The notes under the pieces are model-generated. The model had not been told where the DNA came from. It saw only the letters and a program-made list of their open reading frames with translations, and did not search any database. A stretch of 38,679 nucleotides of DNA from an uncultured Opitutia bacterium (GTDB taxonomy: Bacteria; Verrucomicrobiota; Verrucomicrobiia; Opitutales; Opitutaceae), in contig CAIMFY010000004.1 of the NCBI GenBank assembly GCA_903840415.1, positions 1-38,679 on the forward strand, read 5' to 3'. The number at the start of each line of letters is the position of its first letter. The stretch's first letter is position 1. Below are positions 32,098-38,679 of this stretch, in pieces. Both the position numbers and the translations under genes were made by a program.

Positions 32098-33189
32098 TTA
32101 TGGCAGCCCGCCGGTGATTTCGCGGAGTTTGGCGAAGAACGCGCGCTTGCGCGGCGAGTTGATGCCCCAATCGACGGGCACGCTCTGGTAGCCGTCGGCG
32201 AAGCCTTCGTCCCTCATCCGATAATCAAAAAATCCCCACGACGCACCGGCGCGCACGGCGGCGACGAAGTGATTTTCCGGTTTCTCGAAGTCGAAATGAT
32301 CATCCTCGTTGAAGATGATGGGCATCGTGTGCCACGACGGCAGCGCGCGCGTTTGCTGCACCATCTCGGTGATGCGCGCGGCGGTCGTCGTCGCGCCGTT
32401 GCCGTGGAGCAGGATGAAGTCGGATACTTTGGCAACGCCGTCATCCGGGACGCGCCCGCCGCCATAGCTCGTGCCGGCGAGCAGACGGCGGCCCCCCGCG
32501 GTGCGCGCCTTCACCCGCGCGATGAGTTCCGGCACGCGGTCGGGCTGCAGGCTCGCGTGATGATAGTGGCCGTTCGTTTCGTTGTTCACCTCGACCAGCA
32601 CATGCCGCCAGCCGTGTGCGAACAGCCAGTCGAGCGTCTGATCGACGGCGCGAATCACGGCGGATTCATCCGTCAGCCGCGCGTCCTGGCCGAAATAAAA
32701 AATTCCGAGGATGACCACCATCCCGAGTTCATCCGCCCGGTCGAGAATGCGCGCGGCGCGGGTCGCGTAGTCGCTGCGGAGCGTGCCGTCGGCCGCGAAG
32801 GCCGAGTTGTGCCACGGCTGCGCCTTCGAGTAACCCTCAGGACTGCCGCCTTGGAGATTCAACGTGAACGCGACCAGCCCGTGCCGCCGCCACTCCGGCA
32901 TCGCCGAGATGAATTCACGCGTGTTGCGCTCCGGGTCCCACGCGCCGCCGTCGGGATAATTCCACCGCGCGCGCGTCGCCGGATTGAGATCGTCGAACAC
33001 GCCCTGCACCATCCTCGAGTTGAACAGCCGCCCCTCGATCGACTGCCCCTCCCACGAGCGGCCGGCGTAGGTGGGCTGGCCGTTGACGAAAAACTTTTCG
33101 CCACGAATCGCGACTGCGGTGGACGGCGCCGCGGCGAGGGCTCGCGCCGCGACCATCCCGACGAAAAAAACCAACGCCCGGTTTTTCAC
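32098..33189 (-). CDS. Secreted GH5-like (clan GH-A) glycoside hydrolase
   Basis: A 363-residue exported protein with a signal peptide (ALVFFVGMVAARALAAA) and a TIM-barrel glycoside hydrolase body. Candidate catalytic acids at clan GH-A positions are Glu204 in HVLVEVNNET (strand 4 'NE' motif) and Glu295 in IIFNEDDHF (strand 7). It resembles cellulase-like GH5 proteins of Verrucomicrobia and Planctomycetes, but the substrate cannot be told. I choose GTG 33189, which puts the signal at the N-terminus and lies 5 bp past the stop of the Mpo1-like gene. It is last of a three-gene operon. Confidence 0.8.
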   Translation of the reverse strand: MKNRALVFFVGMVAARALAAAPSTAVAIRGEKFFVNGQPTYAGRSWEGQSIEGRLFNSRMVQGVFDDLNPATRARWNYPDGGAWDPERNTREFISAMPEWRRHGLVAFTLNLQGGSPEGYSKAQPWHNSAFAADGTLRSDYATRAARILDRADELGMVVILGIFYFGQDARLTDESAVIRAVDQTLDWLFAHGWRHVLVEVNNETNGHYHHASLQPDRVPELIARVKARTAGGRRLLAGTSYGGGRVPDDGVAKVSDFILLHGNGATTTAARITEMVQQTRALPSWHTMPIIFNEDDHFDFEKPENHFVAAVRAGASWGFFDYRMRDEGFADGYQSVPVDWGINSPRKRAFFAKLREITGGLP

Positions 33190-33194
33190 GCGCG

Positions 33195-33674
33195 TCAGTA
33201 TTTTTGGCCGAGTTTCTTGTAGACCATGCTCATCAGCCACGCGGGGCCGATGAGGAGAAAGACGATGTCCTTGAAAAACGACGGCTTCCGGCGCTCGATC
33301 TGGTGGCCGATGAACTGGCCGATCCACGCGAGCACAAAAACCACGCTGCAGATCTTACCGACGGACCATGGGGCTGCGACATCCAGCGCCACGACTCCGG
33401 CGTAGCACGCGGCCATGAAAAACAGCAGGCCTGCGCTCAGTCGCGCTGACAGCCGTAGGTAAAACGCATAGGCGGCCACCATCGCGACGAGCGTCCAGTT
33501 GAACCACGGCACGGCTTCGCGCCACGCGTCGGGAATCGGAATTTCCCAGACGAAGCCGAGCACGCTGAAAAAAATCAGCGGCACACAAATCCAGTGGATG
33601 AGTTCGTTGCGGTGATCCTGGTGGCTCTCGCCATATTCGGCGAACCACTGCTCGGCGGATTTTTTGGCGGGCAT
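33195..33674 (-). CDS. Mpo1-like (DUF962) membrane protein
   Basis: A 159-residue membrane protein with four hydrophobic helices. It opens with WFAEYGESHQDHRNELIHWICVPLI, whose ES/HxxxxNExIHxxxxP pattern, and the later FIGHQIERRKP (GHxxxEx-Pxx), are the signature of DUF962/Mpo1. In yeast Mpo1 is an Fe(II)-dependent dioxygenase that alpha-oxidises 2-hydroxy fatty acids in the membrane, using these His residues. A similar lipid role here is inference. It lies between the acyltransferase (13 bp) and the GH5-like gene (5 bp). Confidence 0.9.
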   Translation of the reverse strand: MPAKKSAEQWFAEYGESHQDHRNELIHWICVPLIFFSVLGFVWEIPIPDAWREAVPWFNWTLVAMVAAYAFYLRLSARLSAGLLFFMAACYAGVVALDVAAPWSVGKICSVVFVLAWIGQFIGHQIERRKPSFFKDIVFLLIGPAWLMSMVYKKLGQKY

Positions 33675-33687
33675 GGTGCGATGCGGC

Positions 33688-34914
33688 TCAGAGCCGAAGG
33701 AAGAGTTCGCGGCGGTGGAGGAAACGGGCCAGTGCGAGCATCAGGGCGAGGCTCACGCAAGAAATCATGAAGGCGCCAGTGCCGGGATTGAAGGTGGTGT
33801 TGAACCACGCGCGGACATCGCCCCCGGCGAGCCGGTTGGCCATCGCCCGGTAGCCGACCAGTCCTGAGATCACGTAGAGCGTGATCGGGTTCATGCCGAC
33901 CCAAACGAACGGCTGGCACCACGCGCGCCAGCGTTTGATGTCCACGATCCAATAAAAAGTCGACAGCAGCAGCAGGCTCCAGCCACCCGCAACCAGCACG
34001 TAGGACGACGTCCAGATTTTTTTGACGACGGGAAACTCCAGGTGCCACATCCAGCCCAGCGCGAGCAACGCGAGGCCGCTCACGATGAGAGCGCGGAGTT
34101 TCTTGGTGTCGTCGAGATCGGTGCGGCGCAGGAGCAGACCGGCGAAAACGCCGAGCAGGCACGTCGCGATCGCGGGCAGCGTGCTCAGCAAGCCTTCCGG
34201 ATCCCAATAGGTGTCGTATTTGCGGCCGCCGAGATAGGCGAAGTCGAGGTGGTTGGAGAGGTTGTAGCCCGGTTCAAACTTTCCGGTCACGCGCGCTGTC
34301 GTCGCGTCGAACAGTTGGTGCGCCTGTTCCAGCGTCGGCTTGTCGGTGCCGAGGCGCGCGGCGAGCACGGTTTTTTCCAGCTGGAGATCGCGGATTGGCA
34401 CGAACGTCATCAACGCCCAGTAGCCACCGAGAATCACCGTGGTCACGACGGCAAGGGCGCGCGGTTTGAAAAAGCAAAACAGCAATCCGGTCGCGGTGTA
34501 GACGAGCGCGATGCGGGGGAGCACGCCGAGCAGCCGCACATCGGGCCACGCGCGGGTGAGGCCGCCGTTGTAGAAAATCCCGAGCGCGAGCAGGAGCGTG
34601 CCCCGCTGCAACACGCGTTTCACCGCGCCCGCGGTGCCGAGCCGCGCCTTCATCCGCTCCAGCGAAAACACCGTCGAGATGCCCGCAATAAACACGAACA
34701 GCGGAAAAATCAGATCGTAGAATGCGAGTCCGGCCCACGCTTGGTGCTCGAATTGGCCGGCGAGAAATTTTGTCGGCGCCATCGGCAGCATGTCGCCGAG
34801 CGCCACGATGGCGGCGTCGCCGCCGAGGATCCAAAACATGTCGAAGCCGCGGAGCGCATCGAGGGAGACGAGTCGCGGGCTGGCCGCGGTCAGGGTGGGG
34901 GCGGGGGAGCTCAT
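33688..34914 (-). CDS. HGSNAT/DUF5009-like multispan acyltransferase
   Basis: A 408-residue inner-membrane protein with about ten to eleven hydrophobic helices. It opens with RLVSLDALRGFDMFWIL, the 'SLDxxRGxxxxxM' signature of heparan-alpha-glucosaminide N-acetyltransferase-like proteins (DUF5009; NagX/YeiB kin). YDLIFPLFVFIAGIS and VWVGMNPITLYVIS later match the family. Members move an acetyl group across the membrane to sugar amines. It is the first gene of the three-gene run with the Mpo1-like and GH5-like genes, which together suggests envelope glycan or lipid work. The start is ATG 34914. Confidence 0.9.
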   Translation of the reverse strand: MSSPAPTLTAASPRLVSLDALRGFDMFWILGGDAAIVALGDMLPMAPTKFLAGQFEHQAWAGLAFYDLIFPLFVFIAGISTVFSLERMKARLGTAGAVKRVLQRGTLLLALGIFYNGGLTRAWPDVRLLGVLPRIALVYTATGLLFCFFKPRALAVVTTVILGGYWALMTFVPIRDLQLEKTVLAARLGTDKPTLEQAHQLFDATTARVTGKFEPGYNLSNHLDFAYLGGRKYDTYWDPEGLLSTLPAIATCLLGVFAGLLLRRTDLDDTKKLRALIVSGLALLALGWMWHLEFPVVKKIWTSSYVLVAGGWSLLLLSTFYWIVDIKRWRAWCQPFVWVGMNPITLYVISGLVGYRAMANRLAGGDVRAWFNTTFNPGTGAFMISCVSLALMLALARFLHRRELFLRL

Positions 34915-35028
34915 GGCGAAGCGTCGGGAGCAGAGCGCACTCGCCGGGCGCGGTCAACGCTGTCGCCATGTAGCGCCGGCGTTACTCCGCCCTTGCGCGG
35001 TGCGGCGGGATGCATCCTCTGTTGCGGC

Positions 35029-35487
35029 ATGAAGGTTTCGTTCACGCAGAAAGAATTTACCCGCCTCCTCGAACTCACGCACCTCGGCCTCTGGGTCACT
35101 GGCGCGCGGCCCGACGATCCGGCGACGATGCCGGAGCGCTACACTGACCTTGCGCAAAAAATCTTCGGACTGGCCGAGACATTCGGCTGCGCCGATCTCG
35201 TTGAGTCGGATGTGAACGGTGAACTGTTTCCCAACGAGAAACTCACCGAGGGGCCCGTGCGCGAGAAGCTCGATGAATTTGTCGAGGATGCGTTTTGGGG
35301 CGAGCTCGTCGGTCGCCTCGGCGAACGCGATCTGCGCGCCGAGCGCGGCACGGACGCCACCAAGATCGGCGACGAATATTCAGAGGAGGACAAAGAAAAA
35401 CTCGAGGCGCTGGAGGATGCCTACTGGCGCGAGTTTGAGGCGCGCGGCGTCGACCATCTCGTCGTCCTCCGGGGCGGCCAGGGCTGA
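35029..35487 (+). CDS. Acidic protein of unknown function
   Basis: A 152-residue soluble, acidic, mainly helical protein (for example FTRLLELTHLGLWVTG, YTDLAQKIFGLAETFG, EEDKEKLEALEDAYWREFE). No membrane segment, signal, metal motif or known family is seen. The start is ATG 35029; longer open frames to the left are only shadows of the acyltransferase gene. It is divergent from the acyltransferase and convergent with GH1, so it is probably a lone transcript. It is called real on codon bias and a coherent amphipathic pattern. Confidence 0.72.
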   Translation: MKVSFTQKEFTRLLELTHLGLWVTGARPDDPATMPERYTDLAQKIFGLAETFGCADLVESDVNGELFPNEKLTEGPVREKLDEFVEDAFWGELVGRLGERDLRAERGTDATKIGDEYSEEDKEKLEALEDAYWREFEARGVDHLVVLRGGQG

Positions 35488-35512
35488 GCGCGCGGCCCGC
35501 TGGTTGATTGCG

Positions 35513-36868
35513 TCAGAGCACGCGGTTTTCGCGCGCGACCGCGGCATACCAGTGCGCGCTGAGCTTGGGCGTGCGGCGCTGCGTGGCATAGTCGTTGTAG
35601 ACGAGACCGAAGCGCTTGGCGTAGCCGTAGGCCCACTCGAAGTTGTCGATGAACGACCACGCAAAGTAGCCGTGCACGGGAATGCGTTCAGCGGTCGCGC
35701 GCTGCACGGCGAGGAGGTAGTTGCGCAAATATTCCCGGCGATGCAGATCGAGAATTTCGCCGTGCGCGTCGGGCTGCTCTTCGTAGCCGGCGCCGTTTTC
35801 GGTGATGACGAAGGATTTCACGCCATAGAGATTCTGCAGGTGGCGGGTGGCCCAGTAGATCGACTGCGGGGCGAGGTGCAGCCACGGCAGATCGCTGCGC
35901 GGATAACTGGGCGGCATCGGCAGTGCCTCCGGCTGGCCGGCGCGGCCCGCCCGAATAAAAGCGCCGGTGTAAATATTCAGGCCGAGAAAATCCGTCGGCT
36001 GCGCAATCAGCGCGAGATCGCCGCGTGACACTACGGGGCGATCGGCGCCGATCGTGCGTAGGTAAGTAGCCGGATAGCGCCCCGTGAATACCGGCGCGAG
36101 CAAGTGTCCGTTTGCCTGCTTCGTCCACCGCTCCGCGGCGGCGATGTCGCGCGGCGTTTCGGTGACGGGGATGCCGATGACGGGGTTGTGCGTGAGACCG
36201 ACCCGGGCACCGGGGCCGCCGAATTCCCGCACCGCGCGCACCGCGTGGCCATGTGCGAGCAAGGCGTGGTGATAGGCTTGGGCGAGGACGGCGGCGGATT
36301 CTTTTGCGCCGGGCGCGTGTTCGCCAGTGCCGTAGCCCATGCCGATGAAGCAGGGGATTTCGTTGACGGTGATCCAGTTTTTAACGCGGTCGCCGAGCGA
36401 GCGGACGACGGTGTCGGCATAGGTGGCGAAAGCGTCGACGGTGGAACGGACGCGCCAGCCGCCTTCGGTTTCCAGCGCCTGAGGCAGATCCCAATGGAAG
36501 AGCGTGGCCCACGGGGTAATGTCGTGCGCGAGCATCGAGTCCACGAGCCGTTGATAAAAATCGAGTCCGCGCGGGTTGACCACGCCGCGCCCGTCCGGAA
36601 AAATTCTTGGCCAAGCGAGGGAAAAACGGTGGTGCTTAATCCCGAGCTGGCGCATGAGCGCGAAATCTGTCGGGTAGCGATGGTAGTGATCGCAGGCGAC
36701 GGCAGGGGTGTCGCCCGCGACGACGGCGCCGGGCTGCCGGGCGAACTGATCCCAGATGGATTCACCTTTGCCGTCGGTCGTGGCGGCGCCTTCGATTTGC
36801 GGCGCCGCAGTCGCGACGCCCCAAAAAAAAATTTTCGGAAAACGGCAGGAAACAATCTGGCGGGGCAT
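35513..36868 (-). CDS. GH1 beta-glucosidase
   Basis: A 451-residue cytoplasmic retaining glycosidase of family GH1, cutting terminal beta-glucosides (or galactosides and similar). Family marks are FFWGVATAAPQIEGA near the N-terminus, GIKHHRFSLAWPRIFP, LFHWDLPQALE, the acid/base Glu170 in TVNEIPC (usual NEP; here NEI), FLGLNIYTG, and the nucleophile Glu357 in VITENGAGY. GYFAWSFIDNFEWAYGYAKRFGLVYND completes the aglycone site. No signal peptide is present. The effector-domain regulator gene lies 30 bp upstream on the same strand. The start is ATG 36868. Confidence 0.95.
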   Translation of the reverse strand: MPRQIVSCRFPKIFFWGVATAAPQIEGAATTDGKGESIWDQFARQPGAVVAGDTPAVACDHYHRYPTDFALMRQLGIKHHRFSLAWPRIFPDGRGVVNPRGLDFYQRLVDSMLAHDITPWATLFHWDLPQALETEGGWRVRSTVDAFATYADTVVRSLGDRVKNWITVNEIPCFIGMGYGTGEHAPGAKESAAVLAQAYHHALLAHGHAVRAVREFGGPGARVGLTHNPVIGIPVTETPRDIAAAERWTKQANGHLLAPVFTGRYPATYLRTIGADRPVVSRGDLALIAQPTDFLGLNIYTGAFIRAGRAGQPEALPMPPSYPRSDLPWLHLAPQSIYWATRHLQNLYGVKSFVITENGAGYEEQPDAHGEILDLHRREYLRNYLLAVQRATAERIPVHGYFAWSFIDNFEWAYGYAKRFGLVYNDYATQRRTPKLSAHWYAAVARENRVL

Positions 36869-36898
36869 GAGAAAAAAGGCGGGCAGCGATGAAAGCGA

Positions 36899-37855
36899 TC
36901 AGGCGGGCGGCGTGCCAACGGTATTGCCGGCGACGAGACTGGCTTCGACTAAAATTTTTCGGCGGGGTGCCTGCGGATCAAGCATCCGGCTGGTGAGACG
37001 GACGAGTGCGGACGAACCGATGTCTTCGTGCGCGACTCTCATGGAGGTCAGCGGCAGCGCACCCGGCGGCGGCTCCACACCGTCAAACCCCGTCACCGAG
37101 CAGTCGCGCGGCACGCTGATGCCGAGTTCGCGCAAGTCCTGCACGAGATGATAAGCTTGGTGGTCCGCAGCACAGACCCACGCTGTGACCCCGGAGGTGC
37201 GAGTGAGCCGGGCGACTTCATGAGCGATCGCGGGCGCCTCGAGCGGCACCGCGTTCTTGTGGACGTTGATCGCCCATTCGGGATGAAACGCCAGGCATTC
37301 GCCAAAGATGCCCTCGGCAAAGGCGCCGAAACGGCGAAGGGTCCAGTGGACGCCGACAGGATAGCGCCACGTGGCAAAACCGATGCGCCGGTGGCCGCGC
37401 TCCGCCAGCAATCGCACCAAGCCAACGATCCCGGCGGTGTCGTCAACATCGATGGAGTCGAGCCCGATCTCGGGATAATCCTCCAGTAACTCGACGGTGG
37501 AAATCTTGCGCGCGATCATTTCGACGGCCTTGTGCGGAAACGGATAAATCAGCAGCGCGCCCCGCCAGTCCGCCGTGCGAATTTGGCGGAAGACTGCCTG
37601 CCGCGGCGCATCCGGCTCGAAGGACATGGGATCTTGGTAACACACATCCACCGCGATCCGATCCATCTCGGCCCGGTCGCGAATGCCTTTCAAGATGTAG
37701 GGGAAAATGGAGAGCGCCATGTTCCCTCTTTGAGCACGCTTGAGAAAATCGACACTGCGACCTCGCAGGACAAAAATATCACGCTCCTCAAGCTCTTGCG
37801 GCATCACGCTCAAGACCCCACCTCGAAATCCATCATGCTTCGTTTTTTTTGCCAC
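36899..37855 (-). CDS. LacI/GalR-type effector-domain protein lacking a DNA-binding domain
   Basis: A 318-residue protein with the periplasmic-binding-protein-like sensor domain of LacI regulators: IDVDDTAGIVGLVRLLAERGHRRIGFATW near residue 135, TAWVCAADHQAYHLVQDLRELGISVPRD and SVTGFDGVEPP, ending SMRVAHEDIGSSALVRL. The first strand of this domain begins by about residue 26, so the usual 55-60-residue N-terminal HTH is absent, and no AraC-type HTH follows at the C-terminus. GTG 37855 has a GGAG 7 nt upstream. Only 89 bp lie before the tRNA, so a lost HTH could not fit without overlapping it. It lies next to the GH1 gene, 30 bp away; sugar sensing is plausible. Confidence 0.8.
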   Translation of the reverse strand: MAKKTKHDGFRGGVLSVMPQELEERDIFVLRGRSVDFLKRAQRGNMALSIFPYILKGIRDRAEMDRIAVDVCYQDPMSFEPDAPRQAVFRQIRTADWRGALLIYPFPHKAVEMIARKISTVELLEDYPEIGLDSIDVDDTAGIVGLVRLLAERGHRRIGFATWRYPVGVHWTLRRFGAFAEGIFGECLAFHPEWAINVHKNAVPLEAPAIAHEVARLTRTSGVTAWVCAADHQAYHLVQDLRELGISVPRDCSVTGFDGVEPPPGALPLTSMRVAHEDIGSSALVRLTSRMLDPQAPRRKILVEASLVAGNTVGTPPA

Positions 37856-37944
37856 CCTGATTCTCCAAGACGACCTTAATCTAACGTAGACTTGCTGTGG
37901 TGCTTGAAACTCGGTGGTCTGCAACTCGTTCTTTGGAAAGAGAC

Positions 37945-38252
37945 GGGCCTATAGCTCAACGGTTAGAGCAGAGGACTCATTGACAATCAGTGCCAACGGA
38001 TGGGAAACCGCCGTTGGGATACGGGGAAATTCGGCGAAACCTTCGCGACAACGCATGGCAACGCCGGGCTGAGCCAGCGGTGCACTGCTGGAAAGTGTAG
38101 AGACTAGCGGAGGAGTTCAGTCTCCTTAATCACCGCATCAACCCCCGTCACCCTACCGCGAAAGCGCGGGTGAAGACATAGTCCAAGGAGCGTCGAAAGG
38201 CGCGCAAACTTGAATCCTTTGGTTCTGGGTTCGAATCCCAGTGGGCCCACCA
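37945..38252 (+). tRNA. tRNA-Ile(CAU) interrupted by a group I intron
   Basis: Exon 1 is 37945-37980 and exon 2 is 38213-38252. Acceptor GGGCCTA pairs with TGGGCCC, the D-arm is GCTC/GAGC, and the anticodon stem is GAGGA/TCCTT with loop CTCATAA (anticodon CAT). The T-arm is CTGGG-TTCGAAT-CCCAG, and CCA is encoded. The body resembles bacterial tRNA-Ile2 rather than tRNA-Met or fMet; its C34 would need TilS lysidine modification to read AUA. The intron splits the gene just after U36. A weak hairpin (38257-38262 with 38269-38274) follows the gene. Confidence 0.95.
37981..38212 (+). ncRNA. Group I intron (IC3-like, Azoarcus tRNA-Ile type) with an extra P7-P3 hairpin
   Basis: P1: exon CAU plus intron UGA pairs with UCAGUG (37978-37983 / 37987-37992), with the U37980-G37990 wobble at the splice site. 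P2: 37993-37999 with 38011-38017, capped by GGGAAACC. P3: ACGGGG 38021-38026 with CCCCGT 38143-38148. P4: 38032-38036 with 38062-38066. P6: 38074-38078 with 38087-38091. P7: GACTA 38102-38106 with TAGTC 38179-38183 (the guanosine site). P8: CCGCG/CGCGG at about 38156-38169. P9: 38190-38194 with 38199-38203, GAAA loop. The terminal G is 38212. The core matches my memory of the 205-nt Azoarcus intron; about 30 extra nt form a GCGGAGGAG...CTCCT...CCGC hairpin. No ORF is present. Confidence 0.95.
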
Positions 38253-38556
38253 AAGTTTAGCCAAGACCGGCTGAGTTTGATGTTTGCCACGGTTCGTGGT
38301 CGATTTGGCCAGGTATTACGGCAATTTCGCATGGCCAGTAAGTGCGTCACTCGTAAGCGCCTAATTAACAGTCGAATGGAGCACGCGAAAGACAGAGGGC
38401 AACTTCGCGCAGCGCCATCAACCAGTGGCGAGATGAATCGATAGAATTTCCCGACGCCGCTTCTTTTCGGCGCCAGTGCGAAAGACCGACGTCAGTTCCG
38501 CGCGGGCCGTTCGACGTAGTTACCGTAGATATCGTAAGTTCAGACCTGAATGGCGC
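38253..38556. other. No recognisable gene downstream of the tRNA
   Basis: Short open frames here do not look like proteins. A GACGCCG/CGGCGCC imperfect hairpin lies near 38452-38473. tRNA 3' ends are frequent integration sites, but no second copy of the tRNA end is visible within the window. Confidence 0.5.
38257..38274 (+). terminator. Weak hairpin after the tRNA
   Basis: A 6-bp stem, TTAGCC (38257-38262) with GGCTGA (38269-38274, one G-U pair), is followed by GTTTGATGTTTG. The T-run is broken, so terminator function is only possible. Confidence 0.3.
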
Positions 38557-38678
38557 TTAAGTAAGCCCTAAAGTTTGCTTGTTGAGGCGTTTGCGTCGCT
38601 GGGTGCCGGGGATTGTCGTGAAGAGCACTTTGCGGCTGAGCCGTTGCATTTGTCGCAGCGTTGCTTGGACGGTGCGCC
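38557..38678 (-). CDS. C-terminal fragment of an unknown protein, running off the window
   Basis: The minus strand is open from the window edge to a TAA at 38557-38559 and encodes about 40 residues: GAPSKQRCDKCNGLSRKVLF at the left, then basic PGTQRRKRLNKQTLG and a short end. A single CxxC pair (CDKC) and many basic residues suggest a nucleic-acid-binding or transposase-type tail. The family cannot be told and the rest lies outside the window. Confidence 0.3.
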   Translation of the reverse strand, partial: RTVQATLRQMQRLSRKVLFTTIPGTQRRKRLNKQTLGLT

Positions 38679-38679
38679 A

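Noticed and set aside
34042-35028. Long plus-strand open frame leading into the unknown acidic protein
   Set aside because: It is antisense to the acyltransferase gene; the plausible start is ATG 35029.
37945-38252. tRNA-Met or tRNA-fMet identity for the CAU tRNA
   Set aside because: The body (GGGCCTA acceptor, GAGGA/TCCTT anticodon stem) resembles bacterial tRNA-Ile2, and the initiator GGG-CCC anticodon-stem pairs are absent.
1-38679. CRISPR array or restriction-modification genes
   Set aside because: No regularly spaced repeat of 25-40 bp with spacers and no cas, methylase or endonuclease-like protein was seen.

Overview
This is a GC-rich bacterial chromosome segment. The gene content points to the phylum Verrucomicrobiota, probably an Opitutaceae-like organism: many carbohydrate-active and S9 hydrolases, a PEP-CTERM surface protein, a large SWIM/SNF2 ATPase, a Mpo1-like protein and an HGSNAT-like acyltransferase. 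This placement is inferred from gene families and base composition only; there is no rRNA in the window.

Layout. Positions 1-1203 hold a mobile accessory pair, a Fic-domain 'mobile mystery protein B' and the HTH 'mobile mystery protein A'. Three 16-bp palindromic operator-like sites lie upstream at an exact 32-bp period, and a long hairpin lies behind the pair. 1508-3439 carries gnd and a small membrane protein. 3513-7082 is a molybdenum-cofactor cluster: moeA-moaC-moaD-moaE on the minus strand and moaA divergent. 7105-10649 (minus) holds a RelE/ParE-fold protein overlapping pssA, then dnaN and a membrane protein. 10930-13313 (plus) is a threonine ammonia-lyase whose stop overlaps the start of a secreted beta-lactamase-fold hydrolase. 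13396-19161 (minus) is a tightly packed run: DUF4202, haem-binding CxxCH protein, GNAT, DUF2007, S9 peptidase, DUF3750. 19279-21595 has DUF2721, a divergent nucleoside hydrolase and a PEP-CTERM protein. 21728-26946 (minus) is the SWIM/SNF2 protein and glycyl-tRNA synthetase. 27043-32079 (plus) holds a Tat-exported glycoside-hydrolase-like protein, a Spy/CpxP-like protein, an HtrA protease and a cyclase-family hydrolase. 32098-34914 (minus) is a compact acyltransferase / Mpo1-like / GH5-like trio. 35029 onward has a conserved-looking unknown, a GH1 beta-glucosidase and a LacI-type effector-domain protein with no DNA-binding domain.

The standout is near the right end. A tRNA-Ile(CAU) gene (37945-38252) is interrupted immediately after the anticodon by a 232-nt group I intron (37981-38212). 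Its P1, P2, P3, P4, P6, P7, P8 and P9 helices can be traced directly, and it closely resembles the Azoarcus tRNA-Ile ribozyme (subgroup IC3) but has an extra hairpin between P7 and P3. Sequence after the tRNA has no confident gene.

How the genes work together: the moa/moe genes give most of the steps from GTP to molybdenum cofactor. The Spy-like protein and HtrA form a plausible envelope-stress pair. GH1, the GH5-like protein, the Tat-exported hydrolase and the orphan sensor fit a saccharide-degrading lifestyle.
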